Both the position numbers and the translations under genes were made by a program. Positions 45,226-54,819 of a DNA stretch of 64,000 bases are shown here, in pieces. Source of the DNA: Schistocerca nitens (lineage: Eukaryota > Arthropoda > Insecta > Orthoptera > Acrididae); assembly GCF_023898315.1 (NCBI RefSeq), contig NC_064617.1:619867000-619930999 (forward strand), given 5' to 3'. The notes under the pieces were generated by a model. That model made no database searches and was not told the origin of the DNA. It saw only the letters and a list, made by a program, of their open reading frames with translations. Every line of letters begins with the position of its first letter. Within the stretch, counting starts at the first letter, position 1.

Positions 45226-46612
45226 CACTACTGGCCATTAAAATTGCTACACCAAGAAGAAATGCAGATGAATACGGGTATTCATTGGACACATATATTT
45301 AGTAGAACTGACATGTGATTACATTTTCACGCAATTTGGGTGCATAGATCCTGAGAAATCAGTACCCAGAACAACCATCTCTGGCAATCATAACGGCCTT
45401 GATACGCCTGGGCATTGAGTCAAACAGAGCTGGAATGGCGTGTACAGGCACAGCTGCCCATGCAGCTTCAACGCGATACCACAGTTCATCAATAGTGGCG
45501 TATTGTGACGAGCCAGTTGCTCCACCACCTTGACCAGACGTTTTCAGTTGCTGAGATATCTGGAGAATGTGCTGGCAAGGACAGCAGTTGAACATTTTCT
45601 GTATCCAGAAAGGCCCGTACAGGACCTGCAACAAGCGGTCGTCCATTATCCTGCTGAAATGTAGGGTTTCGCAGGGATCGAACGAAGGGTAGAGCCACGG
45701 GTCGTAACACATCTGAAATGTAACGTCCACTGTTCAAAGTGCCGTCAATGCGAACAAGAGGTGACCGAGACGTGTAACGAATACCATCACGTCGGGTGAT
45801 ACGCCAGTATGGCGATGACGAATACACGCTTCCAATGTGCGTACACAGCGATGTCGCCAAACACGGATGCGACCATCATGATGCTGCAAACAGAACCTGG
45901 ATTCATCTGAAAAAATGACGTTTTGCCATTCTTGCACCCAGCTTCGTCGTTGAGTACACCATCGCAGGCGCTCCTGTCTGTGGTGCAGCGTCAAGGGTAA
46001 CCGCAACCATGGTCTCCGAGCTGATAGTACATGCTGCTGCAAACGTTGTCGAGATATTCGTGCAGATGGTTGTTGTCTTACAAACGTCCCCATCTGTGGA
46101 CTCAGCGATCGAGACGTGGCTGCGCGATCCGGTACAGCCATGCAGATACGATGCCTGTCGTCTCGACTGCTAGTGATACGAGGCAGTTGGGATCCAGCAC
46201 GGCGTTCCGTATTACCCTCCTGAACCCACCGATTCCATATTCTGTTAACAGTCATTGGATCTCGATCAACGCGAGCAGCAATGTCGCAATACGATAACCC
46301 GCAATCGCGATATGTTACAATCCGATCTTTATCAAAGTCGTAAACCTGATGGTACGCATTTCTCCTTCTTACATGAGGCACCACAACAACATTTCACCAG
46401 GCAACGCCGGTCAACTGCTTTTTTTGTATGAGAAATCGGTTGGAAACTTTCCTCATGTCAGCACGTTGTAGGTGTCGCCACCGGCGGCAACATTTTGTGA
46501 ATGCTCTGAAAAGCTAATCATTTGCGTATCACAGCAACTTCTTCCTGTCGGTTAAATTTCGTGTCTGTGGCACGTCATCTTCGTGGTATAGCAATTGTAA
46601 TGGCCAGTAATG
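45226..46612 (-). mobile_element. Complete-length Tc1-like transposon, copy 1
   Basis: Bounded by TA at 45224-45225 and 46613-46614. The terminal inverted repeats are 'cactactggccattaaaatt' on the left and 'aattgtaatggccagtaatg' on the right, total 1387 bp. The transposase is on the minus strand but frameshifted. A second copy of the same family lies at 57132-58535. Confidence 0.93.
45359..46384 (-). pseudogene. Tc1-like transposase, frameshifted (copy 1)
   Basis: Frame one, 46384-45734, reads MVPHVRRRNAYHQVYDFDKDR, a paired helix-turn-helix region (IAARVDRDPMTVNRIWNRWVQEG), then NVIFSDESRFCLQHHDGRIRVWRH with the first catalytic Asp. After a shift near 45800 the second frame (45860-45489) gives LRNPTFQQDNGRPLVAGPV (second Asp) and LPAHSPDISATENVW (Asp-34-Glu end, both residues kept). 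A further shift leads to the C-terminus ending near 45359. All three catalytic acids survive, so only frame damage is obvious. Confidence 0.88.
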
Positions 46613-46801
46613 TATGATTTTATTTTTTTATATGTATGTGCTACAGCTTTAGATATAAAGATGAAAGATTTCATAGTTATGTGCATAAATACACGCATGT
46701 TTTCCTTTCATTTTAAAAAAAAATGTTAATGGGTTGCACCAGGGTATGGACACAGTGTAATATAAATTTCTCATATAAAAAAAAGATTACAACAGATTAT
46801 A

Positions 46802-48015
46802 CACTACGTGATCAAAAGTATCCGGAAACCTGGATGAAAATGAATTAAAAGTTCGTGGCGCCCTCCGCCGGTAATGCAGGAATTCAATATGGTATTGGCG
46901 CACCCTTAGCCTTGATGACAGCTTACACTCTCGGAGGCATACGTTCAACGAAGTTCTGGAAGGTTGCTTGGGGATTGGCAGCCCATTCTTCACGTAGTGC
47001 AGCACTGAGGAGAGGTACCGATGCCGGTCCCAGAGGTCTGGCGCGAAGTCGGCTTTCCAATTCATCCCAAAGGTGTTCTGTAGTATTCAGGCAGGACTCT
47101 GTGCAGGCCAGTCCATTACAGGGATGTTATTGTCGTGTAGCCACTCCGCTACAGGCCCTGCATTATGAACAGGTGCTCGATCGTGTTGAAAGATGCAATC
47201 GCCGTCTCCGCATTGCTCTTCAACAGTGGGAAGCAACAAGGTGCTTAAAACATCAATGTAGGCCCATGCTGTGATAGTGCAACGAAAACAACAAGTGGTG
47301 CAAGCCCCCTCCTTGAAATACACTACAACTCCATAACACCACCGCCTCCGAATTTTACTATTGACACTACACACAATGGCAGATGACGTTCACCGAGCGT
47401 TCACGATCGGATCGCCAAATTGTGTACCGTGATTCGTCACTCCACACAACGTTTTTCCACAGTTCAATCGTCCAATGTTTACACACCTTACACCAAGCGA
47501 GGCGTCGTTCCGCGTTTACCAGCGTGATGTGTGGCTTATGAGCAGCCTCCCGACCATGAAATCCCACCTAACTATCATTGTACTTACAGTGGATCCTGAT
47601 GCTGTTTGGAATTCCTGTGTGATGGTCTGGATAGATGTCTGCGTATTACACATTACGACCCTCTTCAACAGTCAGTGCTCTCTGTCAGTCAACAGACGAG
47701 GTCGGCCTGTACGCTTTTGTGTTGTACGTGGCCCTTCACATTTTCACTTCAGTATCACATCGGAAACAGTGGACCTAGGGATGTTTTCGAGTGTGAAAAT
47801 CTCACGTACAGACGTATGACACCAGTGATAGCCAGTCTCCTGACCACGTTCGAAGTCCGTGAGTTCCGCGGAGCTCCCCATTCTGCTCTCTCACGATGTC
47901 TAATGACTACTGAGGGCGCTGATATTTAGTACCTGGCAGTAGGTGGCAGTACAATTTACCTAATGTGAAACACGTATGTTTTTGGGGGTGTCCGGATACT
48001 TTTGATCACATAGTG
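46802..48015 (-). mobile_element. Complete-length Tc1-like transposon, second family
   Basis: Bounded by TA at 46800-46801 and 48016-48017. Inverted ends are 'cactacgtgatcaaaagtat' and 'atacttttgatcacatagtg', total 1214 bp. The minus-strand transposase is broken: N-terminus near 47900-47700, VVWSDESRYTIWRSD (47567-47367), CIFQHDRAPVHNAGPVAEWLHD and DWPAQSP (47374-47087), then 'EHLWDELESR' in another frame near 47070. The catalytic acids are readable but separated by frameshifts. It starts 190 bp from the previous Tc1 element. Confidence 0.93.
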
Positions 48016-48049
48016 TATGTCTTGTAGGTTGAACTTTTACAGAATTGAA

Positions 48050-48545
48050 TCGGAGTGGTTACATTATTTGCTGTGATTGAAACTGTAAACTATAGGAATG
48101 CTATAAGTGCTTCGTCCAGGTTTTTGATAAAGTAGTTTGAGCTTGTTCCACTATTGCCGATAAGTAGATGTTCCCCAAGTTTCTTTCTGTGGATACAAAT
48201 TTCTAGTTCTTCATACAAGAGACGTTCTGCGTCCTTTATTCAGTGTATGTAGAATTTTAAAGTTGCTTTCTATAATATCATACAGATGTCCTGTGTCTTT
48301 TATATGAGAGGCTATCTTGAGCTAGGCATTTGCTCCATATAATTTTATACACGCCTGGAAATGAAAATTTTTTAAACCTCACAAATGCGTTTCCTAAATA
48401 AACTATTTCTCATTAGCTAAATAAGTAACGTAAACTACATCGCTCTTGGTCCGCTATTGTGAAATAACGTATTACTCTTCACCAACTCCATCTATGTAAA
48501 TAAACAATTCTCCATCTGAAGATGATGATGTGTCCCACCCTGGCG
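48050..48545 (-). repeat. Penelope-like terminal segment (tentative)
   Basis: Minus-strand reading gives degenerate 'KDTGHLYDIIESNFKILHTLNKG'-type text and a terminal block with 'catcatcttcagatggagaa'. The terminal block is repeated in inverted orientation at 43300-43400, on the other side of the 43.8-48.0 kb transposon cluster. Confidence 0.45.
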
Positions 48546-48896
48546 TAGTTTTCCTACACCAGTTTATTCTTCTTTTAGTGCGTGGTGCTGTCGGGACGTT
48601 AACAACAATATGGGTTTAGTTAGCTTGTTTGTCAACCTTTAAGTGAAGATGATAGGGAGGAGCACTCCTTGGTTGGGGAGGGTATTCGGTTACAACAGGT
48701 TGGTAATTCTTTCGGATTTGGCAGAAGTTATTTGCTGACGTAGAAAGTTATTACCGTTAACTAATTTTATTGTTCTAACAAACAAAGTGGGTTATTGAGG
48801 TCTCAGACACAAACACTTTAACAGAATGTCAGATCCTTTCTGTAATCAGTGGGAAAGATCTTTATCAGAGACGAGTGCCTACACTGCCACTCAGTC
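48546..48896. other. No recognisable gene
   Basis: Spacer without assignable feature. Confidence 0.45.
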
Positions 48897-48908
48897 TGCT
48901 AACTACTG

Positions 48909-49123
48909 CCGGCCGCTGTGGTCGAACGGTTCTAGGCGCTTCAGTCTGGAACCGCGCTGCTGCTATGGTCGCAGGTTCGAATCCTGCCTCGGGAATGGAT
49001 GTGTATGATGTCCTTAGGTTAGTTAGGTTGAAGTAGTTCTAAGTCTGGGGCACTGATGACCTCAGTTTTTAAGTCCCATAGTGCTCAGAGCCATTTGAAG
49101 CATTTTTTCTTTTTCTTTTTTTT
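48909..49123 (+). repeat. tRNA-derived SINE, family A, with TSD
   Basis: Plus-strand copy with a T-rich tail. Flanks 'tgctaactactg' (48897-48908) and 'tgctgactactg' (49124-49135) differ at one base. Confidence 0.93.
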
Positions 49124-49135
49124 TGCTGACTACTG

Positions 49136-49850
49136 GCCACTTGGCCCAAATAGTAAATATTCAGCTCTTTCAAATAATTGACTATGAATCAAGGACCACT
49201 TGCTCTATAGTTCAAGAAACAAATATCAGTCTGTAACTGGTTCCGGTTATTCTCTGAAATTCCTCTAACTTCTCTGAGTGAGAGGCAGGCAGTCTCAGTC
49301 CAACGCTATTCCAATGAATACAGAAAATTGATGCTTAGCTTGCAGTGTATCTACCAGAATCTACCACTAATTCTCGCAGTCGGAGGGTCTATTGCTTCAT
49401 CAGGTGCTTCTGAGGAGTGTCACTGGATTTAGGCTCCTAACTTTACTCGCTGAATCTCTACTCGCCTTCAGTCTGCCGTTTTCTTAGCTTTTATCTCATT
49501 CTGCATTGATTCTTGGTGCAATATTTGTCAGCAATATTCACTTGGTAGCTTTCTTCGACATGTTAGAGCATCATTCTAACTTCCACTATATATTCCTCCA
49601 TTACATCCATCGGAAGGTTACCAGTGACGCCTGTGACCTCTACCCTCGTAGTCTTGGCGAACAATCAAAAATAATCCTCACTGGCGCATTTGGTCAGCCA
49701 CTGAATAGCAAACAGCTTTCAGTTGCCTTCGGCGTCATTATCTAACCCTGTTTGTCATCCATCCGTTCCGTGCACCGGATAGCTTGTGTCCACTTTTCGT
49801 TATGCTCGAACATGTAATTAAACATTTTCTGCTCTGAAATGTAATTAAAG
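49136..49850. other. No recognisable gene
   Basis: ORFs of up to 79 codons without motif. Confidence 0.5.
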
Positions 49851-49852
49851 GG

Positions 49853-50172
49853 CAACGGCCTTGCTACAGTGGCTACACCGGTTCCCGTGAGATCACCGAA
49901 GTTAAGCGCTGTCGGGCGTGGTCGGCACTTGGATGGGTCACCATCCACGCCGCCATGCGCTGTTGCCATTTTTAGGGGTGCACCCAGCCTCATGATGCCA
50001 ATTGTGCAGCTACTCGACCGAATAGTAGCGGCCTCGGTCAAGAATACCATCATAACGACCGGGAGAGCGGTGTGCTGACCCCACGCCCCTCCTATCCGCA
50101 TCCTCCAATGAGGATGACACGGCAGTCGGATGGTCCCGGTAGGCCACTCGTGGCCTGACGACGGAGTAACGT
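49853..50172 (+). repeat. 5S rRNA-derived SINE
   Basis: The first ~115 bp keep the 5S rRNA layout: 'ggcaacggccttgctacagt', 'ggttcccgtgagatcaccga', 'agttaagcgctgtcgggcgt', 'cacttggatgggtcacc' and 'catgcgctgttgcc'. The internal control region of pol III (A box 'agttaagcgctgtcggg') is kept. It continues into a ~200-bp non-5S tail. It is not a 5S gene: the body is too diverged and fused to the tail. Confidence 0.85.
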
Positions 50173-50282
50173 GTAGTTGAAATTATAACATTTTCTACAG
50201 TCATGACAAATCTTCGAAACGTGTAGTGGCGAAATACAGAAGTAGAAAGCGGCATATTAGTTTTTGTTGTATGGTAATGTAA

Positions 50283-50675
50283 CCCACCAGGTTAGTCGAG
50301 AGCGCTAATGCGCTGCTTCCTGGAACCGGGAAGGCGCGCCGACCCCGGATCGAATCCGCCCGGCGGATTAACGACGAGGACCGGTGTGCCAGCTAGCCTG
50401 GATGTGTTTTTTAGGCGGTTTTCAACATCCCTTAGGTGAATACCGGGCTGGTCCCCACATCCCGCCTTAGTTAAACGACTGACAGACGTCTGAACACGTT
50501 CACACTATTCCATGCATTACACTTGACGCAGACAGCTGGGGTACACTAATTCCGTGCCTGAGGGTACGGGGTGGCTGCAGGAAGGGCATCTGACCTGCTT
50601 GTAACATTAGCCTTGCCAAATTCGTACCTGGCCATGCCAACCCTGCGAACCACGGGATCAAGGCACAAGCACAGG
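50283..50675 (+). repeat. Long tRNA-derived SINE, family E
   Basis: About 390 bp. The tRNA-like head runs 'ggttagtcgagagcgctaat' to 'ccccggatcgaatccgcc'. The body has 'ttttaggcggttttcaacat', 'gaataccgggctggtcccca' and 'acgcagacagctggggtaca', then a 'gcaggaagggcatctgacc' end. Seen once here. Confidence 0.75.
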
Positions 50676-51031
50676 CGCAAGGTAATGAATAGGTGTGTTT
50701 ACAGGCATTTTGCTGTGTGGTAATGTGAAGCAAAACTCGTGATTAGAGAAACAGTTAAGCTTGTGTTTAAGTTCGTTAGTGATCTTGTAATTCTTGAAAA
50801 ATGGTCAGCAATGCAAAAGTTAATCAGAAATGCAACATTGAACTGTATACTGCAACACTCATGGCGAGAGTACAGTCTGTTCTGTTAAATGTAAGAAAAC
50901 TGTGCTGTAAGCAATAGTACAAACAATCTGACTGCGAAAAAAATGTGTAATATCAGTAACTAACAAAAATGGCCTGTATGAAAAGTATGTCACTATTTAA
51001 ATGATAATCGTCCCCGCATAAATTATTAACT
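50676..51031. other. No recognisable gene
   Basis: AT-rich spacer between two SINEs. Confidence 0.45.
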
Positions 51032-51047
51032 GCCTAACTGTTTGCGC

Positions 51048-51237
51048 CGGCCGTGGTGGCCGTGCGGTTCTAGGCACTTCAGTCCGGAACCGCGTGACTA
51101 CTACGGTCGCAGGTTCGAATCCTGCCTCGGGCATGGATGTGTGTGATGTCCTTAGGTTAGTTAGGTTTAAGTAGTTCTAAGTTCTAGAGGACTGATGACC
51201 TCAGATGTTGAGTCCCATAGTGCTCAGAGCCATTTGA
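51048..51237 (+). repeat. tRNA-derived SINE, family A, with perfect 16-bp TSD
   Basis: Flanked by 'gcctaactgtttgcgc' at 51032-51047 and 51238-51253, identical. The body is close to the consensus implied by the other copies, so this looks like the youngest copy in the window. Confidence 0.96.
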
Positions 51238-51253
51238 GCCTAACTGTTTGCGC

Positions 51254-51970
51254 AATATATAAATGCTATGTTACTGCAGTCTCCAAACCACTGCAGCTCC
51301 TGCTGCTATGCTAGTTAAAGAATAAAAGTTCGAACTACTAGCAATGCGATGAGCAAGGCGTACCTTAAACTATAGACACGTCCGCAAAACTTGTGTGCTA
51401 ATAAATCTCATTACTGCAAATAATTGTGAATTAAAGTTCTCTTACGGAGAAACTTGGGAGAGCAAAATTATATAAGTGAAATTTGAAATAAAGAGACGAA
51501 TTCTGAATGATGGAAAAACAATAAAAATTAACTGTATTAACAAAATATACTGACACATGAAATACTAAAAATTCACTTCACATTAATAGTGGAAAAAACA
51601 TCAACAAATTCTCTTTACTTACTTACAAACACGTATGATACACGTCTTTGAAGAAAAATCAGTAAATCACACGTTGTTATATTATCATAAAAATCTCCAG
51701 TTCTAAATACCTGACCATATTAATTACTACGCTTGCTTCTTTTGGCAAATGCACTATATCAGTATCTTTTGAAGTTGAATGAATTTACAAAATATCTCTC
51801 CATAACTGAAAAACAATATAATAAAATTATTTCCGGCACACAGCATGGCCTAAACACATCTTACTCCATCACAAGTCACAACTCGACTCTTCCTCCCTCT
51901 ACCTCCAAGACTGCACTCCATTCACAAGGTTCTGCTAAAAGTCTCTCGCAGCGCTACTTCTTTGGCAGAG
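51254..51970. other. No recognisable gene
   Basis: AT-rich intronic sequence upstream of ALP gene 2 exon 3. Confidence 0.5.
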
Positions 51971-51974
51971 AGGT

Positions 51975-52205
51975 TGCCCATTGTTGAAATGAAATGAGCG
52001 TACGTCATTGTGGGCCGGGAGTCCCACATTAGGGGAAGTTCGGCCGCCGGCGCCAAACATTTCGACGCCACTTTGGACGTCTTGCGTGTCTGAGATGGGG
52101 ATAATGCGATGATGAGGACAACACAACACCCAGTCCCTGAGCGGAGATGGCTTCCATGTAAATCGCCAACACAAGCCGCGCTGACCACTCGGCTAACGGA
52201 GTCGG
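51975..52205 (-). repeat. SINE family F with replaced B-box region
   Basis: Contains 'gggccgggagtcccacatta', 'acacaacacccagtccctga' and the tRNA-like A-box complement 'gctgaccactcggctaacgg'. Between them, where a B box would be expected, lies a 30-bp segment starting 'gatggcttccatgtaaatcg' that recurs at 52796. Confidence 0.72.
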
Positions 52206-52514
52206 ACTGCCTATTGTTACTCAGATGCTATGGAAGCTTTAATTTTCCCCGTGACATTCAAATTATTAACACAATTACAATTTTTTGTACAAAACAAAAC
52301 CCTTACAAAGTGCGTGACGCAGAAATCTGTTTTATTTGAATATATCAATAGTCACAGCCCTCATAATGCCATCCTTTATGGGCGAAGTAATCTGTTGTTA
52401 ACGTATTTGTTGCACTATTCTCGCAGATAAACAAGTGTTTACACTAGCAGGTGTTGCCTCCTACGCAATGATTGGTCGTGGAGTGGATGATAATGCAGCG
52501 CCCGGTGTTGACAG

Positions 52515-52735
52515 AGCCGGCGTACTGGCGGTCTCAGGCACGGCGGCAGCTGCAGGCATCACTAGGCCGGCCGCAGCTTCTTGGTTACGCCCGCAACGCC
52601 GTGCTGCTGGTGGGCCCCGGGCTTTCGGCCAGTGAGCTGGCGGCGGCGCGCGTGCTGAGCGGCCAGAGGCGGGGCGACGCCGGAGAGGGCGCCGCACTCT
52701 GCCTGGACGCGCTGTCCAGCGTCGGGCTCGCCAAG
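52515..52735 (+). CDS. ALP gene 2, exon 3 (N-terminal core; GDG motif changed to GPG)
   Basis: GC-rich exon entered at acceptor 'gtgttgacag' (phase 1) and left at donor 'gtcagt' after the last full codon, 52735. It reads EPAYWRSQARRQLQASL, then ARNAVLLVGPGLSASELAAAR, VLSGQRRGDAGEGAALCL, and ends SSVGLAK. This is the alkaline phosphatase N-terminal core ('YW...AQ..L..AL', 'A+NVI.F.GDGM......AAR......G..G......F..VGLsK'). The metal-ligand Asp of GDGM is Pro and Met is Leu; the following segment is also atypical. The open frame and splice sites are intact, suggesting an ALP-like pseudoenzyme rather than a dead copy. An alternative acceptor at 52498 would be phase 0. The pyrimidine tract is poor at both. 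Confidence 0.8.
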
Positions 52736-52865
52736 GTCAGTCGCTGTGCATCCAGCACGCACCTGTACGCTTCATAACATTACTCTGCACTGATGATGGC
52801 TTCCATGTAAATCGCCAACACAAGATCGCGTCTCCGAATTTCCCACACTTGCTATCAATCTCTTA

Positions 52866-54250
52866 GCAGTTTATGATGTAGTATGGAGACACGATCTTCT
52901 CTACAAACTCAGACAAATAATTTCATGCAGACAAACAGTCAGTCTTATTATACTGGGGAACAAGTTAAGCCATTCAAAGACGCTAAACGGTGGACTACCT
53001 CAAGGATCTATTCTCGCCCCACTTTTGTTTAATGTGTATAGTTATATTATGGCTGAAATTAGGTCTCATAAGGTTGTACAAGCGTGGATGGTAAAAATCG
53101 TAGAGGGAGACCAAGAGATGAATACACTAAGCAGATTCAGAAGGATGTAGATTGCAGTAAGTACTGGGAGATGAAGAAGCTTGCACAGGATAGAGTAGCA
53201 TGGAGAGCTGCATCAAACCAGTCTCAGGACTGAAGACAACAACAACATCAACAACAAGGTTGCACATATCAATGACTGCATAATGGCAGTGGGACATCGA
53301 ATTTGGTAGAAACAACAACCATCTTAACATCTGATGTGGCAACAATGGCAAAATGCATTCGAAGTTGGAGACTGAAACAAGAGTCCATCTGAGATGGAGA
53401 TGGCTTGCTTTCATTTGTGCAACAGAGCTGCGAATAGAAAGCTCCGTGTCTGTTTTGGTGACAGACTATTTCACCGCAAACAGAACTCAAAATATCTAGG
53501 TTTTATATTGGACCAGACACTGTCCTTCAATAACCATTTGGAAAACGGCGTTCCAAGGACAAAAACTAGGACCAATATCCTACATAACCTGTGAGTAGCA
53601 AACTGGGGTCCCACTACTGGAAGTCTGCTACACGTCAAAATTTTGGCTACTCTAATCTACTGATGAGTATGGTGCTCCTTTATGGCTCAATAGCGCACGC
53701 ACACAAACTCTCGAGATGCAGCTGAACAGTGCAATGAGAATCAAAAATTGTACACTAAGATGAACCTACGTCAAATGGCTGTCTATATTGAGCCACATTC
53801 CGGCCCCCTCTGACTTCGACGAAAAGCGGTTCTCATCTGTGAGTTTAAACTTGTGCAAGACGACTCGTAACTCTATATCCATCAAGAGGCGGATATCCTA
53901 GAAAGAAACCGGCTTTGATAAAGAAAACCCTCCATGAAAACAGCCATGGAACTGCACACGTCTCAGTTCAGCTTAACGGACTCAAGGGAATGAGACGGGA
54001 CGGAGGCTTGTTCTCCACATTGCCATAACTTTACCTGCATAATAAAGAACCCCCTGGCTTTCACGAATCATGCGGAACATGGACAAAGTGTAACAGAACA
54101 CATACCAGACATGGCAGGAGCATTGACTATCTTCATAGATGGGGTAAGGCTCAATCTCCAAAATGCGACTGTGGAGCAGTCAGCAAACTGTTCATCACAT
54201 TGTTACAGAACAAGTGGGCCTATCGTGGAGCATTTGACGGCTTCCTGATG
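52866..54250 (+). pseudogene. Jockey-like LINE ORF2 fragment
   Basis: From 52866 it reads YDVVWRHDLLYKLRQI, NGGLPQGSILAPLLFNVY (RT block with GSxLxPLLF), is interrupted by 53081-53255, then continues KTEMACFHLCNRAANRKL, KYLGFILDQTLSFNNHL (the 'KYLGv.LD..L.w..Hi' block) near 53400-53560. Near 54110-54210 the end is 'RHGRSIDYLHRWGKAQSPKCDCGAV' (C-terminal 'RTGH.R...L..W...s..C.CG'). Stops throughout. It begins about 130 bp after ALP exon 3, in the next intron. Confidence 0.82.
53081..53255 (+). repeat. RTE-like LINE 3' tail nested in the jockey-like LINE
   Basis: Contains 'aagcgtggatggtaaaaat', 'gaaggatgtagattgcagta' and 'gagagctgcatcaaaccagt', ending in a (caa)-rich tail. Flanks 'aaggttgtaca' (53070-53080) and 'aaggttgcaca' (53256-53266) are an 11-bp duplication with one mismatch. 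Confidence 0.92.
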
Positions 54251-54640
54251 GCAACAAAAGACACAACTGGTTATATTACAAACTTAGATGTCTCTTTACA
54301 AATTACAAGTGTTATTCTTTGCATTGTATTTAATATTGTCCTTAAAAGTAATGAAATAAACCCTACGCTTACTAATGACACAGCTACCGAATTCTCACAC
54401 AGACAACATTGACTGACTTGGTGTTTAGGCATCGTGTGCTGTTAACATTTATTAAAATAGTGTTACGACCACAATATCTTTATTCACATGTCCTCGTCGA
54501 TATACTTGTAGCGTACAGTCGGCATTATCAGCTGCGGCGTATTTTCAGAGAATTAAGATTCGAAAGAGTCATTTTGTCACGCAATCGTTATCACCATTTG
54601 AAACAGGAAATGCACGCACAATAATTAAAATGCCACTATT

Positions 54641-54815
54641 TTCTATATTTTCTGGCGTTGCAATTTTAATTCCCAAGAGACTGTAATGAAATACGTGGAC
54701 GTTCATAAAATTTCGCAAAATCGTTTTGCAACCGATCTTGCAAAATTTTAAGAACATCCACCTACTTTGCTGTACTCTCTTGGGCACTAAAATTGCAATG
54801 CCAGGAAGTATAGAA
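54641..54815. mobile_element. Palindromic MITE (~175 bp)
   Basis: Left arm 'ctggcgttgcaattttaatt', 'cccaagagactg', 'gacgttcataaaatttcgca'. The right arm, read as reverse complement, is 'ctggcattgcaattttagtg', 'cccaagagagta', 'gatgttcttaaaattttgca'. Arms of roughly 80 bp with few mismatches meet near 54729. End sequence resembles that of the Tc1-like fragment near 59590. Confidence 0.88.
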
Positions 54816-54819
54816 CGTA

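Noticed and set aside
45734-46384. 216-codon ORF as a functional transposase
   Set aside because: It contains only the DNA-binding part and first catalytic Asp; the rest is in other frames.
49853-49970. 5S rRNA gene
   Set aside because: The 5S-like part is diverged and fused to a SINE tail rather than followed by a T-run terminator.
52461-52762. Minus-strand ORFs opposite the ALP exon
   Set aside because: GC-rich shadows of exon 52515-52735; no independent motif.
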